This document shows positions 54,794 through 63,443 of a DNA stretch of 64,000 bases, piece after piece. The stretch spans positions 1-64,000 of the forward strand of contig NZ_JADWPD010000001.1 in assembly GCF_017308975.1 (NCBI RefSeq), given 5' to 3'. Position numbers and translations under genes: made by a program. Below the pieces are notes generated by a model. The model made no database searches, was not told the DNA's origin, and was given only the letters and a program-made list of their open reading frames with translations. Position 1 is the first letter of the stretch; each line of letters starts with the position of its first letter. Source of the DNA: Amycolatopsis sp. MtRt-6. GTDB lineage: Bacteria; Actinomycetota; Actinomycetes; Mycobacteriales; Pseudonocardiaceae.

Positions 54794-54867
54794 TGCGCCC
54801 GAAGGGATTCGAACCCCTGACCTTCTGATCCGTAGTCAGATGCTCTATCCAGCTGAGCTACGGGCGC
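54794..54867 (-). tRNA. tRNA-Arg (anticodon ACG)
   Basis: A 74-nt cloverleaf on the minus strand: GCGCCCGTAGCTCAG start, anticodon loop CTACGGA (ACG, read as ICG), T arm GGTTCGAATCC, discriminator A. CCA is not encoded. Confidence 0.95.
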
Positions 54868-54908
54868 GTGTTCAGTTGTAACCTAGCACCCGGCGAACCG
54901 GGTACCAG

Positions 54909-54998
54909 CGGAGGCTCCGGGATTTGAACCCGGGAGGGGGGGTTACCCCCAACCGCATTAGCAGTGCGGCGCCATAGACCAGACTAGGCGAAGCCTCC
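54909..54998 (-). tRNA. tRNA-Ser (anticodon GCT)
   Basis: A 90-nt class II tRNA on the minus strand. It begins GGAGGCTTCGCCTAG, the anticodon loop is CTGCTAA, and the long variable arm TTGGGGGTAACCCCCC is typical of Ser. The acceptor stem GGAGGCT pairs with AGCCTCC; discriminator G. CCA is not encoded. Confidence 0.95.
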
Positions 54999-55063
54999 TG
55001 GGCCCAACGACCACTGCTCAGATAGGTTACACACCCCTCGATCACCCCCGAACGGGGCCCCCC

Positions 55064-56776
55064 TTATGCCCGCTGCAGCAGCCTGAGCAGGCGCGGAGAG
55101 CGGCCGCCGAGTCCTTCGGCCTCGAACGTCGCGATGCCGACGCGCGGGAGTTCGCGCACTCCCGGATACACCAGGTACCGGGGCACCCAGCGCGGCTGGA
55201 ACTTCGCGTTGAACCGGTACAGCGTCTCGATCTGGATCCAGCGCGAGAAGAAGTGCAGCGCCTTCGCCGACATCCGCGCGACCGGGCCCGCGCCTATCCG
55301 CTGCCCCTGCTCCATCAGGGCGCGGAACGCCGCGAAGTTCAGGGACACCTGCTCGACGCCGTGGCGGCGGGCCGCCAGCAGGAGCTCCGAGATCATCAGC
55401 TCGTTGACGCCGTTGTCGGCCGCGCGGTCGCGGCGCATGACGTCCAGTGACAGGCCCTTCGTGCCCCACGGCACGAACTGGAGCACCCCGCGGACGCGGC
55501 CGCCCTGCTCGGCCGTCACCAGTACCGATCCCGGGTCGCCCAGGCGGCCCAGTGCCATCGAGAAGCCGCGCTCGGTGTCCGTGCCGCGCCAGGTGGCCGC
55601 CAGGACCGCCAGCTCGGCCAGCTCGCCGGGGCGCAGGTCCTCGGCCCGGCGCACCAGCACCTTGTAGCCCGCGCGCTTCGTGCGGGCCGCCGCCTGGCGG
55701 ACGCCGCGCATGATCCGGCCTTCCAGCGTGAAGCCGGCCGCGTCGACGACGGCTTCGTCGCCGATCTCCAGGACCTCCAGGCCGAACCGGGCCCAGACCG
55801 TCGCGCCGAGCTCCGAGACGCCCATCGCCGCCGGGACCCAGCCGCCGCGGCGGCAGACCTCCAGGTACTCCTCGATCGCGCCCGGCCAGGCCTCGTGGTC
55901 GCCCAGCGGGTCGGCCGAACAGAGCGCGACGCCGGCGATCACGCGGTAGGTCACCGCGGCCTTGCCGGTCTTCGAGAACACCGCGAACTTGTCCCGCCGC
56001 AGCGCGAAGTACCCCAGCGAGTCGCGCTCGCCGTGCTCGTCGAGCAGCCGGCGCAGGCGTGCGACCTCCTCGTCGGTCAGCCGGGGCGCCGGCTCGGCCG
56101 AGCGCAGCAGGAAGTACGCCGACACCAGCACCGCGGCCAGGCCGAACAGCAGGCCGACGGCGGCAACCAGGTCCTCCAGCCACATCTGGTGGAACACCGC
56201 GGGCCCGCTGACCCCGGCCAGCGCGAACGCGGACTCCGTGAGCCGGTCGCCGAAGCCCATCGGCTCCAGGGCCGCCCGCGGGGCCACCGACAGCAGGATG
56301 ACGTTGATCACGAAACCGGCCAGCGCCAGCTGGACGAACACGCGCACCGCCCGCCAGTGCCCGACCACCGGGTCCGGCTTCGCCACGAAGTAGCGCCGGT
56401 TGGCGATCAGGCCCACCAGCAGCAGGACCGACACCAGGCCCGCGGCGAAGACGTGCTTGAGCCCGAGGTGCGACACCGTGAGCAGCACCGTCGCGCCGAC
56501 CGCCAGCTGCCAGGCCCGGCGCTTGCGGCGGCGCAGCCCCGCGGCCAGCAGCACCAGCAGCACACCCATGACCAGCGCCACGGTCGCCGCGGCGACCGTG
56601 GCCTCCTGCGGCAGCTCCAGCCATTCGGCCAGGTGCCCGCGCAGGCTGCGCCGGCCCGCCGGGATCAGGATCGACCCCAGCGTCAGCAGCCCGGCGAGGC
56701 GGGTCACCCAGGTGATCACCCCCACGGTGGTGGCACCGGCCACCTTCCAGGTGATCTGCGCGCGAGTCCCCGTCAC
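55064..56776 (-). CDS. MprF-like lysyl-phosphatidylglycerol synthetase (DUF2156)
   Basis: A 570-residue protein. The N-terminal half has about six membrane helices (roughly 15-240). The C-terminal half is the DUF2156/LPG synthetase domain, with SLGYFALRRDKFAVFSKTGKA, ADPLGDHEAW, GYKVLVRRAEDLRPGE and GVQFVPWGTKGLSLDVMRR-like elements, ending FNAKFQPRWVPRYLVYPG. Enzymes of this type transfer lysine from Lys-tRNA to phosphatidylglycerol and reduce sensitivity to cationic peptides. GTG 56776 is preferred; GTG 56779 is equivalent. No LysU-type domain is fused. Confidence 0.85.
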   Translation of the reverse strand: MTGTRAQITWKVAGATTVGVITWVTRLAGLLTLGSILIPAGRRSLRGHLAEWLELPQEATVAAATVALVMGVLLVLLAAGLRRRKRRAWQLAVGATVLLTVSHLGLKHVFAAGLVSVLLLVGLIANRRYFVAKPDPVVGHWRAVRVFVQLALAGFVINVILLSVAPRAALEPMGFGDRLTESAFALAGVSGPAVFHQMWLEDLVAAVGLLFGLAAVLVSAYFLLRSAEPAPRLTDEEVARLRRLLDEHGERDSLGYFALRRDKFAVFSKTGKAAVTYRVIAGVALCSADPLGDHEAWPGAIEEYLEVCRRGGWVPAAMGVSELGATVWARFGLEVLEIGDEAVVDAAGFTLEGRIMRGVRQAAARTKRAGYKVLVRRAEDLRPGELAELAVLAATWRGTDTERGFSMALGRLGDPGSVLVTAEQGGRVRGVLQFVPWGTKGLSLDVMRRDRAADNGVNELMISELLLAARRHGVEQVSLNFAAFRALMEQGQRIGAGPVARMSAKALHFFSRWIQIETLYRFNAKFQPRWVPRYLVYPGVRELPRVGIATFEAEGLGGRSPRLLRLLQRA

Positions 56777-56816
56777 CACCCGTTCAACCCGCCGTGGCTG
56801 ATCATGCTTCCCCCGT

Positions 56817-58796
56817 CTACCCCCCGGCGAGCTCCACGAACGGCGCCAGTGCCGCCGGGTTGGCCAGCGCGTCGCGGCTGACGGCCCGGTCGGGAGCCAC
56901 ACCGGCGAGGATCTTCTTCACCGGTACCTCACACTTCTTACCGTTCAAGGTACGAGGAATCTCGGAAACCACGACGAACCGATCGGGTACATGCCGCGGT
57001 GACAGCGCGCTACGAAGCTCCTTGCGGAGGCGCGGTTCGACGTCTTCGAGCGCGACACCGCCGCCGAGCACCACGAAACAGATGAGCTGGCCGTCCTCGT
57101 TCCCGGCCGCCGAGGTGTCCACGACCAGCGAGTCCGCGATTTCGTCGTAGCCCTCGACGACCCGGTAGAACTCCGCCGTGCCCATCCGGACGCCCCCGCG
57201 GTTGAGCGTCGAGTCGCTGCGGCCGTAGATCACCGCCGAGCCGCGGTTCGTGACGCGGATCCAGTCGCCGTGGCGCCACAGCCCCGGGTACATCTCGAAG
57301 TAGGCCTCGCGCAGCCGCGAGCCGTCGGGGTCGTTCCAGAAGAACACCGGCATCGACGGCATCGGCTTCGTGATGACCAGCTCGCCGACCTCCTCGACGA
57401 CCGCGTTGCCCGCCTCGTCGAACGCGTTCACCGCGGCCCCGAGCGCCGGGCAGGACAGCTCGCCGAGCCAGACCGGCACGTCGGGCGCCGACGCGACGAA
57501 CGCCGCGCACAGGTCGGTGCCGCCGGACACCGAGCAGATCTGAACCCGCGAACCGACCTCGTTCACGATCCACCGGAAGCCCTCGACGCTCAGCGGCGCG
57601 CCGGTGGAGCCCAGCGCGCGCAGCCCGGTCAGGTCGTAGCGCTCGGCGGGCTTGAGGCCGGCCTTGAGGCAGCTCTGGATGAACGGCGCCGACGTGCCGA
57701 AGTAGGTGACGCGGTGCTGCTCGGCCAGGTGCCAGAGCGCGTTCAGGTCCGGGTACCCCGGGCTGCCGTCGTAGAGCACGATCGTGGTGCCGACCAGCAG
57801 GCCGGAGACGAGGAAGTTCCACATCATCCAGCCGGTGGTGCTGAACCAGAAGAACCGGTCGCCGGGCCCGAGGTCGGTCTGCAGGGCCAGGGCCTTGAGG
57901 TGTTCGAGCGTGATGCCGCCGTGGCCGTGCACGATGCCCTTGGGCAGGCCGGTGGTGCCCGACGAGTAGAGCACCCACAGCGGGTGCGCGAACTCGACCG
58001 GCTCGAACAGCAGCGGCGCGCCCTCGTGCTTCGCGAGCAGCTCGGCCCAGTCGAGGGTGCCGTCCATCCGGCCTTCGCCGACGTACTCGACGAGCACGGT
58101 CGCGGCGAGCGACGGCAGCTGCGCCTGGAGGTCGGCGATCGTCGTCCGGATGTCGAACTGGCGGCCGTTGTACGCGTAGGCGTTGACCGCGAAGAGCACC
58201 TTCGGCTCGATCTGGACGAAGCGGTCCGCGACCGCGCGGACGCCGAAGTCCGGCGAGCACGACGACCAGATGGCCCCGATGCTCGCCGCGGCGAGGAACG
58301 CGACCAGCGTCTGCGGGCAGTTCGGCGCCAGCGCGACGACCCGGTCGCCCTTGCCGACGCCCAGTTCGAGGAACGCGGCCCGGGCCGCGGCGACCTGCGC
58401 GCGAAGCCGGCCGTACGTCAGGTGGCTCGCGAAGCCGTCTTCGCGGTGGAAGATCACCGCCGTCTCGTCGTCGGCCTTCGCCGCGCCCGCGACGCCGGGG
58501 GTGAGCGCGTGCTCGGCGTAGTTCAGCGTGCCGCCCTCGAACCAGACCGCGTCCGGCATCTCGCCCGAGAGGACCTCGCCGGGCCGGTCGTGCCAGCGGA
58601 CGCCGAGGAAGTCCGCGACCGCCCCCCAGAAGTCCGGGCCGCGCTCGACGGAGAACTCCCACAGCGAGCGGTAGTCGTCCACCTCGACGCCGCGCTCGGC
58701 GCGCAGCCACCGGCGGAAGGCTTCGATCTTGGTGTCGGCAACGTGGCCCGGCTCGGGGCGCCAGAGCACTTCGGGGGCGTCGGCGGTGTGCGTCAC
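56817..58796 (-). CDS. Acetoacetyl-CoA synthetase
   Basis: A 659-residue ANL-superfamily ligase of the acetoacetate-CoA ligase type. It contains WVLYSSGTTGLPKGIVHGHGG (AMP-binding P-loop), FFWFSTTGWMMWNFLVSGLL, CSVSGGTDLCAAFV (motif of the acetoacetyl group), YGRSDSTLNRGGVRMGTAEFY, and the catalytic Lys region RTLNGKKCEVPVKKIL near the end. It activates acetoacetate to acetoacetyl-CoA for ketone-body use or polyketide and PHB supply. GTG 58796 is the start. The MprF-like gene starts 41 nt downstream and may be cotranscribed. Confidence 0.93.
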   Translation of the reverse strand: MTHTADAPEVLWRPEPGHVADTKIEAFRRWLRAERGVEVDDYRSLWEFSVERGPDFWGAVADFLGVRWHDRPGEVLSGEMPDAVWFEGGTLNYAEHALTPGVAGAAKADDETAVIFHREDGFASHLTYGRLRAQVAAARAAFLELGVGKGDRVVALAPNCPQTLVAFLAAASIGAIWSSCSPDFGVRAVADRFVQIEPKVLFAVNAYAYNGRQFDIRTTIADLQAQLPSLAATVLVEYVGEGRMDGTLDWAELLAKHEGAPLLFEPVEFAHPLWVLYSSGTTGLPKGIVHGHGGITLEHLKALALQTDLGPGDRFFWFSTTGWMMWNFLVSGLLVGTTIVLYDGSPGYPDLNALWHLAEQHRVTYFGTSAPFIQSCLKAGLKPAERYDLTGLRALGSTGAPLSVEGFRWIVNEVGSRVQICSVSGGTDLCAAFVASAPDVPVWLGELSCPALGAAVNAFDEAGNAVVEEVGELVITKPMPSMPVFFWNDPDGSRLREAYFEMYPGLWRHGDWIRVTNRGSAVIYGRSDSTLNRGGVRMGTAEFYRVVEGYDEIADSLVVDTSAAGNEDGQLICFVVLGGGVALEDVEPRLRKELRSALSPRHVPDRFVVVSEIPRTLNGKKCEVPVKKILAGVAPDRAVSRDALANPAALAPFVELAGG

Positions 58797-58881
58797 ACCC
58801 CGAGCCTAATCCTTCGGATCGGGAAGTCACCGTGGTCGGAACCGACACGGAAAACCGGTTCGCGGTGGTGCCCGCCCACAC

Positions 58882-59511
58882 TCACCTCAGGTGTGCGTCA
58901 AACCAGTCGAGCGTGCGCTGCCAGGCTTCCGCGGCCGCGCCCGGGTCGGCGTCGAAGCGGTGGTTCGCGCCCGGGTAGTGCACGACGTTCGTGGCGACCT
59001 TCGCCGACGCGGCGGCGTCGCGCAGGCGCTCGACGTCGGCCCCGCCCGCCTCGTCGCCGGCGTCGCCGTACATGCCGAGCCACGGGCTGGTGAGCCGCCC
59101 GGCGATCTCGACCAGCGCGGGCAGCTCGGCGGCCCGCTGCCCGCCGACGCTGACGGCGGCGCCGAGCCTGCGGTGCGACGCGACGACGAGCGCCGCGGTG
59201 CCGCCGAGGTCGAAGCCCATCACGCCGAGCAGGTCGGCCTGCACGCCCCGCTCGACCAGCCAGGCCAGCGTCAAGTCGGTCGCGTCGAGCAGGTCCTGCT
59301 GGGTGAGCTCGTCGTTCTCCAGGTGCGGGGTGACGGTCAGCCAGCCCTCCGTGGCCAGGCCGGCGAGCAGCAGCTTCACGCCGTCGGTGACGCCGTCGGC
59401 CTCGTGCAGCACCACCAAGCCGCCGCGTAGCGCGCCTTCGGGTTCCGAAAAGGTCAGCCGCAGGGCATGGCCGTCGGTGCGCTGGTAATCCACGGTGGAG
59501 GTCGACGTCAT
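58882..59511 (-). CDS. Dienelactone-hydrolase-family protein, nucleophile changed
   Basis: A 209-residue alpha/beta hydrolase of the dienelactone hydrolase family: GGLVVLHEADGVTDGV, the strand-turn LGVMGFDLGGTAALVVA at the nucleophile elbow, GMYGDAGDEAGGA (Asp) and HYPGANHRFDADPGAAAEA (His). Where relatives have GFCxGG, this protein has GFDLGG, so the nucleophilic Cys is replaced by Asp; the enzyme could use haloalkane-dehalogenase-like Asp chemistry or be inactive. The start is ATG 59511. The gene overlaps nothing, with a 85-nt gap to the ligase gene downstream. Confidence 0.8.
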   Translation of the reverse strand: MTSTSTVDYQRTDGHALRLTFSEPEGALRGGLVVLHEADGVTDGVKLLLAGLATEGWLTVTPHLENDELTQQDLLDATDLTLAWLVERGVQADLLGVMGFDLGGTAALVVASHRRLGAAVSVGGQRAAELPALVEIAGRLTSPWLGMYGDAGDEAGGADVERLRDAAASAKVATNVVHYPGANHRFDADPGAAAEAWQRTLDWFDAHLR

Positions 59512-59657
59512 TGCCTCACCCAACCACCTGGAGGTGAACGGGAGGAAGCCCGGTGACGCAGGTCGCCGCGGCAAGACCGCTTGAAGGGAGTCGCGGGGCG
59601 CCGGGCGGAAAAGATACGGTGAGCGGGTCGTCCCGTCGATTTCCAGGAGCGCCGAAG

Positions 59658-60734
59658 ATGCCGTCCGTGTCCCCGCGTGCCGATCTCGAATCGTTGCCGA
59701 AATACGTCCCCGGCCGGACGATCGAAGGCGCGATCAAGCTGGCGAGCAACGAGGTGCCCGGCGGTGCGCTGCCGAGCGTCGCGCAGGCGATCGCCGAGGC
59801 CGCGGCCGGGGTCAACCGCTACCCGGACACCGGCTCGCAGGCGCTGCGCGAGCGGCTGGCGCGCGAGCTGGACGTGCCGGTGGAGCACGTCTCGATCGGC
59901 TGCGGCTCGGTGTCGCTGTGCCAGCAGACGATCCAGGCGGTGTGCGCGCCCGGCGACGAGGTCATCTTCGGCTGGCGCTCCTTCGAGGCGTACCCGATCG
60001 TCACGCAGGTCGCGAACGCCGTCTCGGTGAAGGTCCCGATCACCGAGGGCCAGGAGCTCGACCTCGACGCGATGCTCGCGGCGATCACCGACCGGACGCG
60101 CGTGGTCTTCGTCTGCAACCCGAACAACCCCACCGGGACGGCGGTGCGCCGCGCGGAGCTGGAGCGGTTCCTGGCCGCCGTGCCCGAGCGCGTGCTGGTC
60201 GTGCTCGACGAGGCGTACAAGGAGTTCGTCACCGACCCCGAGGTGCCCGACGGCGTCGAGTACACGCGCAGCCAGTCCAACGTCATGGTGCTTCGCACGT
60301 TCTCGAAGGCGTACGGCCTCGCGGGCCTGCGCGTCGGTTACGCGGTCGCGCCCGAGCCGATCGCGGACGCGCTTCGGCAGGTGTACGTGGCGTTCTCGGT
60401 GAACATGCTGGCCCAGGTGGCCGCGCTGGCCTCGCTCGACGCGGCCGACGAGCTGCTGGACCGCTGCAAGGACATCGTCGCCGAGCGCGGCCGCGTGCGC
60501 TCGGCGTTGCTGGAAGCGGGTTACCGGGTGCCGGAGACCCAGGCGAACTTCGTCTGGCTCCCGCTCGGTGACCAGACCGTCCCGTTCGCCGAGCACGCCC
60601 TGGACCGCAAGCTGGTGGTGCGCCCGTTCGCCGGCGAAGGCGTGCGCGTGACCATCGGGACCCGCGAGGAGAACGACCTCTTCCTGGCCGCGGCCCGCGA
60701 GTTCCTGATCCGGCCCGAAGCAGGCCGCCCCTGA
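59658..60734 (+). CDS. Histidinol-phosphate / aromatic aminotransferase (HisC2/Pat type)
   Basis: A 358-residue class I/II PLP aminotransferase. Features are [55 protein letters not shown] and the PLP lysine in [19 protein letters not shown]. The closest type is the actinobacterial PatA/HisC2, which acts on phenylpyruvate or histidinol phosphate; length and motifs cannot separate them. ATG 59658 follows CCAGGAG at good spacing. It stands alone, not in a his operon, which favours the aromatic aminotransferase. A dienelactone-hydrolase gene is divergent. Confidence 0.9.
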   Translation: MPSVSPRADLESLPKYVPGRTIEGAIKLASNEVPGGALPSVAQAIAEAAAGVNRYPDTGSQALRERLARELDVPVEHVSIGCGSVSLCQQTIQAVCAPGDEVIFGWRSFEAYPIVTQVANAVSVKVPITEGQELDLDAMLAAITDRTRVVFVCNPNNPTGTAVRRAELERFLAAVPERVLVVLDEAYKEFVTDPEVPDGVEYTRSQSNVMVLRTFSKAYGLAGLRVGYAVAPEPIADALRQVYVAFSVNMLAQVAALASLDAADELLDRCKDIVAERGRVRSALLEAGYRVPETQANFVWLPLGDQTVPFAEHALDRKLVVRPFAGEGVRVTIGTREENDLFLAAAREFLIRPEAGRP

Positions 60735-60763
60735 AGCGGCACGTGACCTTTGCTCCGAAGCCG

Positions 60764-60785
60764 TCCGGCCGTGACTGAGGCCGGA
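60764..60785. terminator. Weak hairpin between convergent genes
   Basis: TCCGGCC and GGCCGGA with an 8-nt loop between the stops of the aminotransferase and TauE genes. Confidence 0.5.
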
Positions 60786-60804
60786 TCAGGAACCATCGGC
60801 ACAG

Positions 60805-61578
60805 TCAGTCAGCGACCTGCTTGACGACCAGCTCGATGACGGCGGCGACGCCGATCACCACGATCACGCCCCGCAGCACCGCCGGCGACAGCTTCCGGCC
60901 GATCTTCGCGCCGAGGAAGCCGCCGGCGGTGCTGCCGACGGCGAGCCACAGCACGACGGCCCAGCTGACCGGCGCGACGAAGGCGTAGATCACCCCGGCG
61001 ACGAGGTTGACGACGGCGGCGAGGACGTTCTTGACGCCGTTGAGCTTCTGCAGCGGCTCCGACAGCAGCATCCCCATGACGGCCATCAGCATCACGCCCT
61101 GCGCGGCGGTGAAGTACCCGCCGTAGATGCCGATGAGGAAGATGAAGAACATCAGCAGTGGCCCGGGCTTGTGCTCGGTGCCGTTCTGTTCGCGCCGCTC
61201 CGCGACCCACTTCGACACCTTCGGCTGGATGATCACCAGGACCACCGCCAGGGCGACGAGCGCGGGGACGATGGCTTCAAAGGCGTCTTTCGGCAGTGAG
61301 AGCAGCAGGACAGTGCCGCCGATGGCGCCGAGGAACGACGCGACGGCGAACTTGGCGGTCTGCGGCCAGTAGCCCTTGAGCTCGTGCCGGTAACCCCAGG
61401 CGCCGCTGAGCGTGCCGGGCGCGAGGCCGATCGCGTTGGACGTCGTCGCCGTCACCGGCGGGTACCCGAGGGCGACGAGGACGGGGAAGGTCACGAGCGT
61501 CCCCGACCCCACGACGGCGTTGATGGTCCCGGCCCAGATCCCGGCGACCACGACGATCAGCGCGTGCCACCACGTCAT
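60805..61578 (-). CDS. TauE/SafE-family membrane permease
   Basis: A 257-residue integral membrane protein of the TauE/SafE family, with seven or eight helices and the conserved N-terminal GTINAVVGSGTLVTFPVLVALGYPPVTATTSNAIGL and the second-repeat GIYGGYFTAAQGVMLMAVMGML with NGVKNVLAAVVN, each given in outline. Members are proposed to export sulfite, sulfonates or sulfur-containing acids. ATG 61578 is the start. Nothing nearby identifies the substrate. Its upstream gap is shared with a divergent ECF sigma gene at 61722. Confidence 0.87.
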   Translation of the reverse strand: MTWWHALIVVVAGIWAGTINAVVGSGTLVTFPVLVALGYPPVTATTSNAIGLAPGTLSGAWGYRHELKGYWPQTAKFAVASFLGAIGGTVLLLSLPKDAFEAIVPALVALAVVLVIIQPKVSKWVAERREQNGTEHKPGPLLMFFIFLIGIYGGYFTAAQGVMLMAVMGMLLSEPLQKLNGVKNVLAAVVNLVAGVIYAFVAPVSWAVVLWLAVGSTAGGFLGAKIGRKLSPAVLRGVIVVIGVAAVIELVVKQVAD

Positions 61579-61721
61579 GAAGCATTCACGTGCGGAGCCT
61601 AAGCATCTCGGCCTGCGCCCGCGACGCAAATGGCGGCAGATGTGTCAGGTCAGACATTCGCGGTGCAGCGCCGCGGCCGGTCGGGTGCGTAAGCAGTGGT
61701 ACGTGACATGAAGGAGGCCGG

Positions 61722-62255
61722 ATGCGGGCAGCCGACGAAGATCGGTTTCGCGAGTTCGCCAGGGACAACGCCCTCGCCCTGCGGCGCTACGGCTACCTGC
61801 TGTGCGGTGACTGGCAACTGGCCGAGGACCTCGTCCAGGCCACGTTGTACAAGCTGTACGGCGCGTGGCCGCGCATTCGCGGAACCGATCGGCCGATGAG
61901 CTACGCGCGGCGGACGCTGACCCGGTGCTGGCTCGACGAACGACGGCGGCCGTGGCGGCGCTCCGAGCACCACACCGACGCGCTGCCCGAGGTCGCCGAC
62001 GGGGCTGCGGACCCCGCCGTGCTCCGGCAACGCGCGGGCCTGAGCGCCGCATTGGCCGCGGCGCTGGCGGAGCTCGCGCCCCGGCAGCGCGCGGTGCTGG
62101 TGCTGCGGTACTTCTGCGACCTGCCGGTGGCCGAAACGGCCCGTGAGCTGCGCTGTTCCGAAAGCACGGTCCGCAGTCAGGCCACGAGGGCGCTGAAAAC
62201 CCTCCGCGGCCGCTACCCCGTCGATTCCGGCTTCCTGGCAGAAAGCGAGCTGTGA
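61722..62255 (+). CDS. SigE-family (ECF) RNA polymerase sigma factor
   Basis: A 177-residue ECF sigma factor of the actinobacterial SigE-like family: FREFARDNALALRRYGYLLCGDWQLAEDLVQATLYKLY (region 2, outlined) and LAELAPRQRAVLVLRYFCDLPVAETARELRCSESTVRSQATRAL (region 4, outlined). It starts at ATG 61722; AGGAGG precedes it. The next gene overlaps its stop (GTGATG) and encodes a membrane protein that probably acts as its anti-sigma or transducer. The promoter specificity is unknown. Family members of this type often respond to envelope stress. Confidence 0.9.
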   Translation: MRAADEDRFREFARDNALALRRYGYLLCGDWQLAEDLVQATLYKLYGAWPRIRGTDRPMSYARRTLTRCWLDERRRPWRRSEHHTDALPEVADGAADPAVLRQRAGLSAALAAALAELAPRQRAVLVLRYFCDLPVAETARELRCSESTVRSQATRALKTLRGRYPVDSGFLAESEL

Positions 62256-63055
62256 TGAACGAGCAGATCCTGGCCCACGAGTTCACCGCGGCCGTCCGCG
62301 CCGAACCGCCGCTGGGCTTCGACCCCGACGAGGCCGTCACCCGGGTGGCCCGGCGGCGCCGGAACCGGCGGAACGTCCTGCTGGCGGCAGCCGGTGTCGT
62401 CGTCGCGGCACTCGCCGCCGTCGCCGTCCCGGTCACCCGCACCGGGGCCGGCGTCCCGGTCCAGCCGGCGGCGCCGTCGATTTCGCCGTCCACCGGGGAG
62501 CGGTGGTGGCCGCCGGCCGGCGTCGAGGTCCCTCAGCCGACCGATGCCCAGCTCAGCGCCCGGGCACCCGAGATCGCCGACCACGTCGACGCGGCTCTGA
62601 AGAAGATGCTGCCCGCCGAGGAACTCCGTCGCACGTCCAACAGTTCCGGCCGGTTCGCGGGCCTCCTGCCGACCAGCCAGCTCGGGGTACACGCCATGGA
62701 GCACGGCGGGCCGGCGGGTGGCGGGTACTTCGTCACGGTCGAGGTGTCCGTGCCGACCGCACCGGTGACCCGGTTCCAGCCCTGGCAGCTGTGCGCCGAG
62801 CTGAAGAAACAGGTCACCCCGGCGACCACCTGCCGCTACGCCGATGTCGGCACCGGCGGGGTGCGGATGACGACGGAAGAGGACACCCTCGACCGGGCGA
62901 ACACGAAGCAGCACCGCACCACGGTGATCGACTTCCGGGCGGACGGCAGCTTCGTCCTCGCCACGGTCGGGAACTCGCCCGGGGTCAGCGCCGCGCTGCC
63001 CCTGACCGCGGACCAGCTCACCGCCTTGGCCACTGATCCCGGGCTGACCCTGTAG
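62255..63055 (+). CDS. Membrane-anchored anti-sigma-type protein
   Basis: A 266-residue protein with a cytoplasmic N-terminus (LAHEFTAAVRAEPPLGFDPDEAVTRVARRRRNRR), one membrane helix at about residues 39-58 (LLAAAGVVVAALAAVAVPV) and a 200-residue outer domain with two Cys residues (WQLCAELKKQ and TTCRYADV) that may form a disulphide. The layout is that of anti-sigma factors cotranscribed with SigE-family sigma factors, but no zinc motif of the ZAS type is present. GTG 62252 and ATG 62255 are both possible starts; both overlap the sigma stop. A regulatory link is inferred. Confidence 0.75.
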   Translation: MNEQILAHEFTAAVRAEPPLGFDPDEAVTRVARRRRNRRNVLLAAAGVVVAALAAVAVPVTRTGAGVPVQPAAPSISPSTGERWWPPAGVEVPQPTDAQLSARAPEIADHVDAALKKMLPAEELRRTSNSSGRFAGLLPTSQLGVHAMEHGGPAGGGYFVTVEVSVPTAPVTRFQPWQLCAELKKQVTPATTCRYADVGTGGVRMTTEEDTLDRANTKQHRTTVIDFRADGSFVLATVGNSPGVSAALPLTADQLTALATDPGLTL

Positions 63056-63089
63056 CGCGCCGGGCCGGAGCCGCCGGCGGGTCGGCCGG

Positions 63090-63443
63090 TCACCGCGGCG
63101 TGAAGACGCAGAACTCGTTGCCCTCCGGGTCCGCCAGCTGGTCCCAGTCCACATCACCGCCCCGCTCGCGGATCAGGGTCGCGCCCAGGGCGAGCAGCTC
63201 GGCCGGATCGCCGAAGACGTCCAAGTGCATGCGGTTCTTGACCGTCTTCGGCTCCGGAACCGGGTTGAACCAGATCAGCGGGCCCGCCCCGGCCGGGTCG
63301 ACGATCGGGACCGGCCAGTCGTCCGGCCGTGTGTCGCCCGTCAGAGAGTCGCGGCGGACGTAGCCGAGCGCGCGGCACCACCAGTCCGCCAGGGCCTGGT
63401 GGTCGTTCGCGTCCAGGGCGAGGTCCTTGAACCGTGCTGTCAT
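63090..63443 (-). CDS. VOC-family (glyoxalase-like) protein
   Basis: A 117-residue single-domain VOC protein: TARFKDLALDANDHQALADWWCRALGYV, VPIVDPAGAGPLIWFNPVPEPKTVKNRMHLDVFGDPAEL, and C-terminal LADPEGNEFCVFTPR, all in outline. NRMHLDV carries the His and EFCVF the acidic ligand. Proteins of this size are common in actinomycetes; some bind bleomycin-like drugs, others are enzymes. It starts at ATG 63443, overlapping the stop of the GNAT gene by 4 nt. The pair is probably one operon whose upstream end lies beyond the window. Confidence 0.85.
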   Translation of the reverse strand: MTARFKDLALDANDHQALADWWCRALGYVRRDSLTGDTRPDDWPVPIVDPAGAGPLIWFNPVPEPKTVKNRMHLDVFGDPAELLALGATLIRERGGDVDWDQLADPEGNEFCVFTPR

